Source: Halorarum salinum
Lineage (GTDB): Archaea; Halobacteriota; Halobacteria; Halobacteriales; Haloferacaceae
Length of the DNA stretch: 64,000 nt
Assembly (NCBI RefSeq): GCF_013402875.1
Contig: NZ_CP058579.1
Coordinates: 3,472,001-3,536,000, forward strand
Direction of reading: 5' to 3'
Both the position numbers and the translations under genes were made by a program. Numbering within the stretch: the stretch's first letter is position 1; each line of letters starts with the position of its first letter. Positions 34,333 to 43,388 of this stretch are shown one piece after another. Below the pieces are notes generated by a model that did no database searches, had not been told where the DNA came from, and saw only the letters and a program-made list of their open reading frames with translations.

Positions 34333-35073
34333 ATGGAACGACGCGCCTCGCCGGGGCTCCTCGACGCCCTGCGCATCGACCTCGAGCGGCTGCACGCGAC
34401 GTGGATGGAGCTCCTGTTTCCCCGCCAGCTCGACCCCGGGCGCGTCGTCGGGAAGTGGTCCCCGGAGACGGACGTGCAGAAGGTCGCCTACTACCTCTGG
34501 GGGACGCTGGGTCTCCCGCTCGTCGCGGTCACGTACCCGCTCCTGCTGTTCGGGTTCGCCGCCCGGTTCTACGCGAGCCGGGTGAACACCGCCGCGACCC
34601 GAATCGGCATCCTCGGCGTCGTCCTCGTCTCCGTCGTCGCGTGGGGGCTGTTGACGGTCGCGGCGTGGGCGAGCCAGTTCTCGCTCAGGGGGCTCGTCGC
34701 GGTCGCGGTCGCCGGCGGAGTGGCCACCGTCGCCGCGGCGCTCGCGGTCGTGTTCTCCCGCGTCGGCGGGCGGGTCACGAGCGTCGTGTTCGCGTACCCG
34801 GCCGGGATGACGGCCTTCTTCCTCCCGCCGGTCGTCGCGGCGCTCTACTCGCCGGCGCTCGCCGACGTGGTGTTCGTGAACAGCTACACGCTCGCGGTGT
34901 GGCTGCTGGACAACGTCCTCTCGGTCGGCGGCATCGACCAGGCGCTCCGCTCGCGGTTCGAGCTACGGGGGGTCGCCTACGTCCTCATGTGGTTCGGCAT
35001 CGCCGTCCCGCTCGGCTGGCTCGTCGGGCTCCTCGTCACGCTGGCGGACGTCATCCGGCCGACGTCGTCCTGA
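34333..35073 (+). CDS. Polytopic membrane protein of unknown function
   Basis: Predicted 246 residues. The soluble N-terminal part (about 1-50, LDALRIDLERLHATWMEL) is followed by about five or six hydrophobic helices: LPLVAVTYPLLLFGFA, IGILGVVLVSVVAWGLL, LVAVAVAGGVATVAAALAVV, TAFFLPPVVAALY and a C-terminal VAYVLMWFGIAVPLGWLVGL. No charged transport motif or catalytic signature is recognised. It is transcribed on the plus strand and ends 29 bp before the convergent DUF373 gene. I do not recognise the family. Confidence 0.75.
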   Translation: MERRASPGLLDALRIDLERLHATWMELLFPRQLDPGRVVGKWSPETDVQKVAYYLWGTLGLPLVAVTYPLLLFGFAARFYASRVNTAATRIGILGVVLVSVVAWGLLTVAAWASQFSLRGLVAVAVAGGVATVAAALAVVFSRVGGRVTSVVFAYPAGMTAFFLPPVVAALYSPALADVVFVNSYTLAVWLLDNVLSVGGIDQALRSRFELRGVAYVLMWFGIAVPLGWLVGLLVTLADVIRPTSS

Positions 35074-35102
35074 GCGCCGGACGTCCGTCCGACCGCCGCC
35101 CG

Positions 35103-36230
35103 CTACCCCCTGTCGCTCCCGCCGACGCCGTCCTCGATGACGTCGTCGAGCCGCTCGTCCGAGACCGTGGCGGCCACGCGCACGCCGACGAGCGCGAGGA
35201 CGATGCCGCCGACGATGAACACGGCGAGTCGTTCGGTGGGAGCGAGTGCGACGCCCAGCAGTTCCATCGGGGCGCGGTCGGCCTCCCGCTCGAGGAACCA
35301 GCCGGCGAACCCCCGGACCACGAGCCCGAGCGCGACGACGCCGAACGGGAGGTTCAGGTACGGCGTCCGGACGCCCTCGTCGCGGATGAGCTCGTCGAGC
35401 AGCCTGCCGAACGACGCGGTCAGCGCCGCGAGCGCGAGCCAGGGGACGGCGCTGTAGGCGAACTCCATGACTGCGACGAACGTCACGCCGTTCGTCGGGG
35501 AGGCCTCGAGCAGGCCGAGGAAGGCGCCGACGAGCGTCAGCCCGAGGCCGACGACGTAGGTGACGACCGACACCTGTCCGGAGTAGAGCGCCTCCCGTGC
35601 CCGTTCCGGGCTCCGTTCGACGACCTCGTCCACGCCGAGCCCGTAGTAGAGCAGCGTGGCGCCGAGCAGCGAGGCGAGCCCCGCGACGGCGACCGCGGTC
35701 GAGAACTGCACCAGCAGCACCGGGAGGATGAGCAGGCCGACCCCGACCGGGACGAGCACCGTCTCCCGGAGCTCCTCGTCGGCCATGAACTGCTTGAGGA
35801 GGTAGTAGGTGGACTCCAGGTCCCGCGCCTGCCGGACGACGACGCGGTCGACCGAGTCGACGGTGAGCCGCGACTCGACGATCGGGACCGCGCGCTCGTC
35901 GGTGGCGCTGTCGATGACCACGATGGCCGAGTCGACGTCGTTGCCCGCGAGCAGATCGTCTAGCTGGGCGGCGAGCGCCCTGTCGGCACGGACCGCGGAG
36001 TCGCCGGCCCCGGAGACGACCGCGACGACCGCCTCCTCGCCGCCGTCCTGCAGGTCGCGGGCGACGCGGAGCGACTCGAGGAGCGAGTTGACGCCGGCGT
36101 CCTCCGGGTCCGACAGCCCGAGGTCGGTCACGAGCGAGCGGACCGCCTCCCAGCCGACGACCGGAGGGGCGACGCCCGCCTTCCGGCCGACGTCGTTCGA
36201 GCGGTCCACACAGAGGACCAGCGTCGTCAC
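35103..36230 (-). CDS. DUF373 family membrane protein, copy 1
   Basis: Predicted 375 residues from GTG 36230. The cytosolic N-terminal half (to about 190) has a Rossmann-like pattern with TTLVLCVDRSNDVGRK, VVAVVSGAGDSAVRADRAL, SAIVVIDSATDERAVPIV, and RVVVRQARDLESTYYLLKQF. The C-terminal half has about six hydrophobic helices. DUF373 is an archaeal membrane family of unknown role. A paralogue of nearly equal length lies at 55228-56352 and keeps the same order, including the identical VVVRQA-DLES core. The conserved acidic and glycine residues suggest a ligand or nucleotide site, but no known motif is seen. Confidence 0.9.
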   Translation of the reverse strand: MTTLVLCVDRSNDVGRKAGVAPPVVGWEAVRSLVTDLGLSDPEDAGVNSLLESLRVARDLQDGGEEAVVAVVSGAGDSAVRADRALAAQLDDLLAGNDVDSAIVVIDSATDERAVPIVESRLTVDSVDRVVVRQARDLESTYYLLKQFMADEELRETVLVPVGVGLLILPVLLVQFSTAVAVAGLASLLGATLLYYGLGVDEVVERSPERAREALYSGQVSVVTYVVGLGLTLVGAFLGLLEASPTNGVTFVAVMEFAYSAVPWLALAALTASFGRLLDELIRDEGVRTPYLNLPFGVVALGLVVRGFAGWFLEREADRAPMELLGVALAPTERLAVFIVGGIVLALVGVRVAATVSDERLDDVIEDGVGGSDRG

Positions 36231-36314
36231 GGCGGGGAGATGGGACCCTGGAGTGAAAAACCCCTCACATGAGCACGACGGTGCGTTTTCCCGTCGTGGC
36301 GTCGACCCGGCCGT

Positions 36315-36704
36315 ATGGCACGGAAACGCGTCGCCAGCGGCACGGAGTGGGAGTCGAAAGTCGGCTACTCGCGGGCGGTTCGCGTGGGCGACCGGATCGA
36401 GGTCTCGGGCACCACGGCGACGGACGAGTCGGGCGAGGTCGTCGGTCACGGCGACCCGGGGGAGCAAGCGCGCGTCGCCATCGGGAACGTCGAATCGGCG
36501 CTGCTCGAGGCGGGGAGCGGGCTGGGGGACGTCGTCAGGACGCGGCTGTACGTCACCGACGTCGACGACTGGGAGGCGATCGGGCGCGCCCACGGGGAGG
36601 CGTTCGAGGACGTGGGGCCCGCGACGACGATGGTGGAGGTGTCGGGGCTCGTCGACCCGGCGATGCTCGTGGAGATCGAAGCGATCGCCGTCGTCGAGGA
36701 GTGA
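36315..36704 (+). CDS. RidA family protein (YjgF/UK114)
   Basis: Predicted 129 residues, the family length. RidA enzymes hydrolyse reactive 2-aminoacrylate and related enamines/imines from amino-acid metabolism. The chorismate-mutase-like fold is marked by VGDRIEVSGTTA near 27, EQARVAIGNVESALLEAG, the key Arg in VVRTRLYVTDV near 75, and the C-terminal MVEVSGLVDPAMLVEIEAIA. The Arg that binds the carboxylate is present. It starts 85 bp after the divergent DUF373 start. Confidence 0.93.
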   Translation: MARKRVASGTEWESKVGYSRAVRVGDRIEVSGTTATDESGEVVGHGDPGEQARVAIGNVESALLEAGSGLGDVVRTRLYVTDVDDWEAIGRAHGEAFEDVGPATTMVEVSGLVDPAMLVEIEAIAVVEE

Positions 36705-36755
36705 GAACGGGGACGACGGAAGGGGGAGCCCGTCGCGGGACGGGGTCGACCCGGA

Positions 36756-37751
36756 TCAGAACTCCAGCCCGTCCTCGCCGGCGACGACCGAGGCCGCGCC
36801 CGCGCCGACCGCGAACGCGACCGACGCCGCGCCGGACCGCAGGCGCTCGGCCAGCCCCCGTTCGGGTTCGAACTCCCGCCTGACGACCTCCTCGCCGAGC
36901 AGTTCCTCGACCCGGTCCTCGACGTCCTCGTCGGTGCCGAGCGCGGTCACGAGCCCCATCTCCACCGCGTCCTCGCCGAGGAACACCCGGGCCTCGGTGT
37001 CGCGGACCGCGGTCTCGGTCATGTCGAACGACTCGGCCACGCGCTCGACGAACGTGTCGTACCACGCGTCCGAGAGGCCCTGGAGGTAGGTGCGCTCGCG
37101 GGGTTCCAGTTCCTTGAACGGCGCGCCCAGCGAGTCCTTGTAGTCGCCCGAGACGATGCGCTCGTAGCTCACCCCGTAGCGGTCGGCGAACTCGTCGAAG
37201 CGGGTCTGGGAGAAGCGGACGCCGATGCTGCCCACGAGCGAGGCGTCCCGCGCCCACAGTTCGTCACAGCCCGCGGCGATCCACATCCCGCCGGACGCAC
37301 AGAGGTCGGTCGCGTAGCCGAGGGTCGGCCCGTCGAACTCGGCGGCCGCGAGTCGGATGTCGTCGCTCGGCACGACCTCGCCGCCGGGCGTGTTGAGCTT
37401 CACCATCAGCGCGTCGACGTTCGGGTCCTCGTCGGCGCGCTCGATCCCCTCGACGATCTCGTCGGCGTCGGGCGTCGACGGCGAGCGCGGCAGGCGTCCG
37501 CCGCCGCCGTCGCGGGTGATCGGCCCCGAGACCTCGACCTCGGCGACGTTGTAGTCGGCGAACCTGGACTCGAGCGCCCGGGCGGCGAGCCTGACCGCCG
37601 CCAGAACGAGCGCGACCGTGAGCAGGATGCCGAGCAGGTCGGTGAGGTCCGCGGGGACGCGGTACAGGAGGACGTAACCGAGCAGCGCGGCGAGCAGCGC
37701 CGCGGCGAGGACGCCGAGCGCGCGGAGCGCGGTCTGGATGGAATCAGCCAT
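36756..37751 (-). CDS. sppA: Signal peptide peptidase SppA-type (S49) protease
   Basis: Predicted 331 residues. Two hydrophobic helices at the N-terminus (ALGVLAAALLAALLGYVLLY and LLGILLTVALVLAAVRL) anchor it. The protease domain has VEVSGPI, VDALMVKLNTPGGEV, the nucleophile Ser in DLCASGGMWIA near residue 170, and the catalytic Lys in SGDYKDSLG near 222, the Ser/Lys dyad of single-domain archaeal SppA. The active site is expected outside the cytoplasm, clearing signal peptides or membrane fragments. A final hydrophobic segment (ASVAFAVGAGAASVVA) lies at the C-terminus. It starts at ATG 37751. Confidence 0.9.
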   Translation of the reverse strand: MADSIQTALRALGVLAAALLAALLGYVLLYRVPADLTDLLGILLTVALVLAAVRLAARALESRFADYNVAEVEVSGPITRDGGGGRLPRSPSTPDADEIVEGIERADEDPNVDALMVKLNTPGGEVVPSDDIRLAAAEFDGPTLGYATDLCASGGMWIAAGCDELWARDASLVGSIGVRFSQTRFDEFADRYGVSYERIVSGDYKDSLGAPFKELEPRERTYLQGLSDAWYDTFVERVAESFDMTETAVRDTEARVFLGEDAVEMGLVTALGTDEDVEDRVEELLGEEVVRREFEPERGLAERLRSGAASVAFAVGAGAASVVAGEDGLEF

Positions 37752-37904
37752 ACCCCCAGCAGGGAGGCGTGGGACGTAAATACCGGGTGCCGCCGCCCCG
37801 ACGAGTGGCCGACCCCTCGACCGCCCGGCGCGCGCGACTCGAGCCCCCTCGTGGGGGTCTCGTGAGCGAAGCGAACGAGAGCACGCGGGTCGAGCGCAGT
37901 CGTT

Positions 37905-37954
37905 CGAAAATCGAAGATTTTCGTGATGACGAGAGACGCCTGTGGCGTCTCTCG
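37905..37954. repeat. Tandem perfect hairpins with 3-nt loops
   Basis: CGAAAATC-GAA-GATTTTCG (37905-37923) and an 11-bp stem CGAGAGACGCC with loop TGT (37930-37954) stand side by side in the 686-bp gene-free stretch 37752-38437. The stretch around them is rich in GAGCGAAGCGA-type direct repeats and contains no supportable gene. Confidence 0.75.
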
Positions 37955-38111
37955 AACCATGAGTCCCGCGAACGAGCACACGCGCGCGAGGGACGAGCAC
38001 CGCAGCGTGAGCGACCGCAGGGAGCGAAGCGAGGAGCGCAGGAGGCTGGTCACGCGAGCGAGCTTGCGAGCGAGGGTGACTTCCGAGGAGCTCGCTCCGA
38101 GGTAAGGGAGG

Positions 38112-38298
38112 GTGGGGTGCGGTCGGGCGGGACTGAAAGGGGCCGGGGCTTTCACGGGCGCACGCGCCCGTGAACTCGGGAGAGCGTGCTCTTCAGTAGG
38201 TCGGCGAACCCCGACGAAGCAAGCACCACAAGGAAGGAGCGCAGCGAGGCGCGGAAGCCGACAGCCGCGGGGGCTTTCACAGGACAGTGCCGCGACGG
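38112..38298. repeat. Intergenic repeat, family B copy 2
   Basis: This is the partner of 9925-10080: it shares GGGCGGGACTGAAAGGGGCC (38125-38144), AAGCACCACAAGGA and GCGGGGGCTTTC...CAGTGCCGCGACG. After the first block it carries a perfect 10-bp hairpin TTCACGGGCG-CACG-CGCCCGTGAA (38151-38174) that copy 1 lacks, plus a GTCGG/CCGAC-type inverted segment near 38202-38215. Confidence 0.65.
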
Positions 38299-38437
38299 TG
38301 ACCTCACGGGTTCCGGAACGGCTAGATACAGGGGACGTCCACGGGCATCGTAACGGCTAATCACCGACGCCGTCCGACCGACGGGGCCGCCGCTACCCGA
38401 ACCATCGAAACCGCAGAACGCGAAATCGAACGCCGGC

Positions 38438-39361
38438 TTAGAGAAGCCCCGTCTTCTGGAGCTTCATCAGGTCCTCGGTGTCGAGGGTCTCGCCGTCCTT
38501 GAACTTCTGGTAGATCTCCTCGGCCTCCTCGCGTTCCTCCTCCATCTTCTCCTCGCGCTCGGCCTTGCGCTCCTGCTCCTCCTCCTTGTCCAGTTCGCGC
38601 AGGCGCTTCTGGACGCTGACGAAGTCCTCGTGGTGGCGGTCGGCCGCCTCCTGGGCCTCGACGAAGAGCTCGTGCATCTCGTCGGCCTCGTCGCGGATGT
38701 CGTCCGCCTCGCGGTAGGACTCGATCATCCGGTTGTGGTGTTCCTGGGCCTCGTCGGCGAGCTCGGTCACCTTCTGGTGGTGGGTCGACGCCTCGCTACG
38801 GACCTCCTCGGCCTCCTCGATGAGCTCCTCGAGGTCGCCGCTCTGCTCGACCTTGCCTTTCTTCTCGGAGAGCTGTTCGCGCTTGTCCTCGATCTTCTCG
38901 ATGAGTTCGCGCTCGTCCTCCGTGGAGAGCACCTCGGTCTGCTGTTTGAACTCGAGGTCCTCGATCTCCTCCTTCAGCTCCTCGATGGACTTGCCCGAGT
39001 TGAGCTCGAGCTCCTGCTTGCGGGATTCGACCTCGTCGAACAGCTCGTTCGCCTCGGCGTTGAGCTCGTTTCGCGACTCCTTGTGCTCTTGCACCTGCTC
39101 GTTGAGCTCGTCCCGCTTCTCGCGGTGTTCCTGGGCCTCGTCGACCTTCTCGCGGGTCTTCGCGTTCAGGTCGTCGCGCTTTGACGCGCGCTCGGAGGCC
39201 ATCTGGTTGAGCTCGTTGCGGCGGTCGCGAAGCTGACCTGCGAGTTTGATCAGTTCGCCCTTGGAGCCGCTCTCGAGCTTTTCGTCGTCGAGTTCGACGT
39301 TTCGCGATTCGTCAAGCTGGTCAAGTCCGTACTCTTCGAGAACTTCCTCTTTCGTTACCAT
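38438..39361 (-). CDS. Long coiled-coil protein (COG1340-like)
   Basis: Predicted 307 residues, almost wholly coiled coil from about residue 40 to 290. Heptad-rich blocks include QLRDRRNELNQMASERASKR, EKRDELNEQVQEHKESRNEL and EEIEDLEFKQQTEVLSTEDE. It begins MVTKEEVLEEYGLDQLDESR and ends with a short conserved tail (DGETLDTEDLMKLQKTGLL). This architecture is widely conserved in archaea and sometimes misannotated as a phosphatase; no catalytic motif is present. Sequence suggests a structural or scaffold role. It is lower in GC and Ala than its neighbours because it is rich in Lys/Glu/Gln. The gap 39362-39609 after its start shows no other gene. Confidence 0.88.
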   Translation of the reverse strand: MVTKEEVLEEYGLDQLDESRNVELDDEKLESGSKGELIKLAGQLRDRRNELNQMASERASKRDDLNAKTREKVDEAQEHREKRDELNEQVQEHKESRNELNAEANELFDEVESRKQELELNSGKSIEELKEEIEDLEFKQQTEVLSTEDERELIEKIEDKREQLSEKKGKVEQSGDLEELIEEAEEVRSEASTHHQKVTELADEAQEHHNRMIESYREADDIRDEADEMHELFVEAQEAADRHHEDFVSVQKRLRELDKEEEQERKAEREEKMEEEREEAEEIYQKFKDGETLDTEDLMKLQKTGLL

Positions 39362-39609
39362 GATTCGTTACCTCGACACCATACTGCTCCGGTCGTGGCG
39401 GACGCTACGGAAAAGCTGCGTGTGATCGGATGTGTGTGAGAACCCCGTATCATTCAGCGTGCGATGCCACCACGCCCCGGAGGCGTTCTGGTAGTCGTTT
39501 CTACACGGCTGCAACATATAAACCCACCGGTGGACCAGCCGGATGAAAACTGGTAGCACACGCCGCACAACCCCCGGAAACGTGTGATAACGGTTGACGC
39601 AATCGGGCG

Positions 39610-40431
39610 TTAAACGGACCGGTAGTCGCCGAGCCGCGTCCCGTCGAGGAGATACGCCTCGCCGCGCTCGAGCCCGTCCGGCAGGAACGGCGAGAGGAAC
39701 GACTGTCCGTCGACGTTCACCCACGTCCCCCCGGAGCGCTCGTTGAACGCGGGGAAGACGACGAGTTCGGGACTCCTCCAGCCGGAACCGTCCTCGCTCC
39801 CGGCTCCCGCCACGCCGTCGGCCACGTCGCGGGGACCGCCTCGCTCGTCGAGGCCCGCCACCTCGCCGACGAACGCCTCGCGCGCGAGCGGGCCGCGCAG
39901 CCACGCGCGTTCCACCCGCGTCCCCCCGACGTCGTCGGCGAGCCTGACCGCGGGGTGTTCGTGACCCATGCAGACCACGTCGGCCGTGAGCACCTCCGGT
40001 GCGGGCCACGTGTGCCCGTGGAGGACGCCGACGTCGCCGATGCGGGCCCCGTCGGCGGGCGTCACGTCGAGCCGGTCGCCGAACGCCTCGACGACCCCGG
40101 GGTCGTGGTTGCCGAGCGCGAGCGTCACCGGCACCGCGAGCGAGTCCAGGAGCGCACCGATCTCGTCCCGCTCGGCCCCGCTCGTCTCCCCGATCCTGTG
40201 CCCGAAGTCGCCGAGCACGACCAGCCGATCCGCGCCGGTCCGGGCGAGCAGGTCGAGGACCCGCTCGCGTCGCTCGTCGGCCGCGCTCGCCAGTTCGACG
40301 CCGCGCTCGTAGCGCAGGCCGACCTCGATCCCGGCGTGGTAGTCGGCGATCACCAGCGCGGTCTCGCCGCCGAGGGCGGCGGTCGCCGCGGGCGCGCCCG
40401 GCACCGGTTCGACGAGCGCGTCCGCCGCCAT
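39610..40431 (-). CDS. rpe: RPA-associated calcineurin-like phosphoesterase
   Basis: Predicted 273 residues. Metallophosphoesterase motifs are in order: VIADYHAGIEVG near 27, LVVLGDFGHRIGE near 70, LALGNHDPG near 104, and VLHGHTWP with CMGHEHPAV near 137-155. Haloarchaeal rpa operons (studied in Haloferax) carry a phosphoesterase of this kind after rpa and rpap, exactly the order seen here. Its start directly abuts the stop of the upstream rpap1 gene. A role in DNA-end or nucleotide processing is inferred from that context. Confidence 0.9.
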   Translation of the reverse strand: MAADALVEPVPGAPAATAALGGETALVIADYHAGIEVGLRYERGVELASAADERRERVLDLLARTGADRLVVLGDFGHRIGETSGAERDEIGALLDSLAVPVTLALGNHDPGVVEAFGDRLDVTPADGARIGDVGVLHGHTWPAPEVLTADVVCMGHEHPAVRLADDVGGTRVERAWLRGPLAREAFVGEVAGLDERGGPRDVADGVAGAGSEDGSGWRSPELVVFPAFNERSGGTWVNVDGQSFLSPFLPDGLERGEAYLLDGTRLGDYRSV

Positions 40432-42126
40432 TCAGATGGACTTCAGCGTTCCCTCGCTCGGCTCGTAGCACTTCCCGCTCATCAGCGCGTCCTGGACGGC
40501 CGCGTCGGCCGCCGACTCGTCCGCGCCGAAGCGTTCGACGGCCGCGGAGACGACCGCGCCGCGGTCGGCGCCGTCGCCGTCGTCGAGCTCGTCCATCAGG
40601 TCGACGACCGCGTCCTCGAGGTCCACGTCCTCGGCCGAGCCCTCGTCGGCCGGTTCGGCGGCCGGCGCGGTCCCGTCGGCTTCGGCGTCCGCTCCCGGTT
40701 CGGCGTCCGTGCCGGGTTCCGCGTCTCCGTCGGGTCCGTCGTCGGGTTCGGGTTCGACCTCTGCGTCTCCCTCGGGCTCCGCGTCGGACTCGGGCGTCTC
40801 GATCCCGGCCTCCCCGGGTTCGCCGACCTCGCTGCCGGTGGAGAACCCGACGTCGTGTTCCGCCTCGACCTCGCGTCGCTCCTCCTCCGTGAGGGCGTCC
40901 TCGAAGTCACCCGGTTCGGCGTCCTCCAGGTCGGCCGGTTCGGCGTCCTCGAAGTCGCCGAGGTCGTCGGCCGTGTCCCGGAAGTCGCCCGGGCCGTCCT
41001 CCCCGTCCGGATCCGTCGAGGGGGCGGCAGCTGCCCGCTCGGACTCCGCCGACTCGGAGTCGTCCGCCGCGTCCATCGGCTCCTCCTCTGCCGATTCGGA
41101 GTCGACCGAGGCGGACCCGGTCGATTCGGTTCCGGTCGGCGTCGGCTCCGTCGACCCGGAATCGCCGCCCTCGGAGCGGAGTTCCTCCGCGGTCTCGCCG
41201 GAGGCCGTGCCGCCGGTCGACGCCGTCGCGCTCGCCGGTTCGGGTTCCTCGTCGGCCGGCTCCGCGGCGTCCGCGGGTTCGGCGGCCGACTCGGTCCCGT
41301 CGTCCGTCGCCGTCTCCGCCGTCGTCGTCGAGGGGACGGCCGAACCCCCCTCGACGTCCGCGGCGGTAGCCGCGTCGAGGTCGAGACCGTGCTCGGGCAG
41401 GGGTCCGACCTCGGTCGGGCCGGCCGCGTCGGGGTCGGCCGTCAGGGGCCGCACCTCCTCGCGCTCGTCGGCGACGACCTCGAGCGCGTCGACCGCGAGT
41501 CGGCGAACCGCTTCGACGTAGGCGGGCGTCGTCCCGTAGTGGTCCAGCGCGCGCGGGATGCCCGCGGCGAGCGCCTCCGGCGCCTCCGCGGCCTCGAGGC
41601 GGGCGCGGAGGGCGTCGCCGCGCTCGTCCAGTTCCAGGGCCGCCGCGAGCACCGCGAGGCGGTCGAGCGTCGCCTCCGCGGCCGAGACCGTCCAGCGGTC
41701 CCGCGTCTCCGCGTCGACCTCGCTGAGGCTCTCCGGGCGGACCGAGGTGTAGACGACGTCCGAGTCGTCCGGCTGGAAGGTGCGTGCCTTCCCGGTGAGC
41801 GCGACGAACGCCGGCGGCGTGGTGCGGTCGAGGAACGCCAGTTCGTCGGGCTGGTACTGCCCGGCGTAGGTGACGAACGCGCCCGTGGGGTCGACGACGC
41901 GACCGCGGACGGTGTCCTCGTTCACCGACTCGACCTCCGTGAGCACGCCCACCGCGAACAGGCGGTTCACGCGCAGGCCGGTCGGCGTCACGACGTAGTT
42001 CGGAGCGCGCTCCTCGTCGCTCTCGGAGTACTCCATGGAGGCGTCGTCGAACTCGGCGGCGAACAGCCTGTGGGCGACCTCGCGGGTGCCGGGCCCGGAG
42101 TCGTCGCCGTCGCCGTTCGAACTCAC
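40432..42126 (-). CDS. rpap1: RPA-associated protein with long acidic insert
   Basis: Predicted 564 residues from the GTG at 42126, which overlaps the rpa stop by 4 bp (GTGA). The N-terminal region (about 1-250) resembles the COG3390 RPA-associated OB-fold protein: REVAHRLFAAEFDDA, NYVVTPTGLRVNRLFAVGVL, and the YAGQYQPDELAFL strand. From about 250 to 500 it is a very acidic Ala/Ser/Glu/Asp/Thr/Pro-rich tract, likely disordered. A short folded C-terminus (VVDLMDELDDGDGADRGAVV) closes with a winged-helix-like segment. In Haloferax such proteins bind RPA and help it in DNA repair. Confidence 0.88.
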   Translation of the reverse strand: MSSNGDGDDSGPGTREVAHRLFAAEFDDASMEYSESDEERAPNYVVTPTGLRVNRLFAVGVLTEVESVNEDTVRGRVVDPTGAFVTYAGQYQPDELAFLDRTTPPAFVALTGKARTFQPDDSDVVYTSVRPESLSEVDAETRDRWTVSAAEATLDRLAVLAAALELDERGDALRARLEAAEAPEALAAGIPRALDHYGTTPAYVEAVRRLAVDALEVVADEREEVRPLTADPDAAGPTEVGPLPEHGLDLDAATAADVEGGSAVPSTTTAETATDDGTESAAEPADAAEPADEEPEPASATASTGGTASGETAEELRSEGGDSGSTEPTPTGTESTGSASVDSESAEEEPMDAADDSESAESERAAAAPSTDPDGEDGPGDFRDTADDLGDFEDAEPADLEDAEPGDFEDALTEEERREVEAEHDVGFSTGSEVGEPGEAGIETPESDAEPEGDAEVEPEPDDGPDGDAEPGTDAEPGADAEADGTAPAAEPADEGSAEDVDLEDAVVDLMDELDDGDGADRGAVVSAAVERFGADESAADAAVQDALMSGKCYEPSEGTLKSI

Positions 42127-43388
42127 GCTCTCACCTCCTCGAGCGCGGCCGTCGCACGCTCGATCGGGTCGTCCTCGCTCGGTTCGAACTCGCTCGCGTC
42201 GAGGTTCGCGCCGTACTCGTCCACCGAGAGGTGGCCGCGGACGCGGTACTCCCGCCCGACCAGCTTCTCGCGCACGTCCTCGGCGACGACCTCGCGGCTC
42301 ATCGCGTCACGCGCGGCCTCGAGGGCGTCCTCCAGCGTCCCGCCGTACACCGTTTCGGTGATCTCGCGGTCGAGGATGGCGGTGACCGTGGCGGTGCCGT
42401 CGTCGAGGATCGCCTTCACCCGAAGGTCGTCCTCGGGGTCGACCTGCCCGTGGCTGCGGCACTGGCCGTTCTGGACCAGCCGGCCGCAGTCGGGACAGCG
42501 CTCGATGAGCCCGGAGCCGTCGCGCACTTCGAGCACGTTGCCGGTCACCTCCACGTCGTACATCCCGCCCGAGGAGACTGCCTCGCCGATGGCGACGCGT
42601 GGCGCCTCGTCGGTTACCTCGACGGTCGCCCCGGAGACGGTCGTGAACTCGGTGAGGTTGATCGAGGGGACGCCGCGGAACTCCCGGACGTACACGTCCT
42701 CGACGCGGAGTTCGGCGCCCTCCTCGACCTCGGGCGTCGGGTCCCAGTCGGTGAACGGGAGCCGGGCGGTCTCGTCGCCCAGCACGCCCGAGAGGATGGT
42801 GGTCTCGCCGTCCCGGCCGTCGATGACTCGCTCTTCGACCTCCGTCACGCGCGCCTCGACGGTCAGCCCGCGGTCGCCCGCCTCGACGTCGATGAGGTCG
42901 CGCTCGCCGCCGACGTCGTACGGGACCGCCAGGGTCTCCGATTCGAGCGCCACCGAGGAGGACTGGCCCATGTTGAGTTCGGGTTCGCCGTCCCACTCGC
43001 GCACGCCGGCGTTGCCGACCGTGACGGTGTCCCCGGGCTCGAAGCCGAAGTCCTGCCACGCGGTGTAGCTGATCGTCCCGGTTTCGTCCGCGAGTTCCCC
43101 CTCGCGGATGGTCGTGTCCTCGCCCTGGTAGCGGATGCTACGCGTCCCGACCGTCAGCACGCGCGCGGTGACGCTGACGTTGCCGGAGTCGGTGGTGACG
43201 TCCGCGACGTCGACCGACGTGGGCGTGGCGTCGCCGCCACCGCCGCCGCCGTACTTCCGGCGGACCGACTGCTTGGCCTCGTCGATGGGGACGCTGTACT
43301 CCAGTAGGTTCTGCAGGTCCTGCTTGACCTCCTCTTTGTCTTCGCCGAGAGCGGAGGCGAGCTCCTCGGCGTGGTTGTCGACGTCCAT
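42123..43388 (-). CDS. rpa1: Replication protein A (single-stranded DNA-binding), multi-OB with zinc finger
   Basis: Predicted 421 residues. It binds and protects single-stranded DNA in replication and repair. Three OB-fold blocks are apparent, opened by VSVTARVLTVGTRSI (near 72), LTVEARVTEVEERVI (near 173) and DVEVTGNVLEVRDG (near 277). A zinc-finger element CPDCGRLVQNGQCRSH sits near 296, C2CH type. The N-terminal 45 residues are a helical segment (EELASALGEDKEEVKQDL). The three-OB plus zinc layout and the coupled rpap/rpe genes match the Rpa1 type of Haloferax. The operon is rpa1-rpap1-rpe. Confidence 0.93.
   Translation of the reverse strand: MDVDNHAEELASALGEDKEEVKQDLQNLLEYSVPIDEAKQSVRRKYGGGGGGDATPTSVDVADVTTDSGNVSVTARVLTVGTRSIRYQGEDTTIREGELADETGTISYTAWQDFGFEPGDTVTVGNAGVREWDGEPELNMGQSSSVALESETLAVPYDVGGERDLIDVEAGDRGLTVEARVTEVEERVIDGRDGETTILSGVLGDETARLPFTDWDPTPEVEEGAELRVEDVYVREFRGVPSINLTEFTTVSGATVEVTDEAPRVAIGEAVSSGGMYDVEVTGNVLEVRDGSGLIERCPDCGRLVQNGQCRSHGQVDPEDDLRVKAILDDGTATVTAILDREITETVYGGTLEDALEAARDAMSREVVAEDVREKLVGREYRVRGHLSVDEYGANLDASEFEPSEDDPIERATAALEEVRA

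Noticed and set aside
39955-43068. A 1037-residue open frame on the plus strand opposite rpap1 and rpa1
   Set aside because: It lies antisense to two well-supported genes, has no domain, and is basic and His/Arg-rich, unlike halophile proteins. Long antisense frames are expected in very GC-rich DNA.
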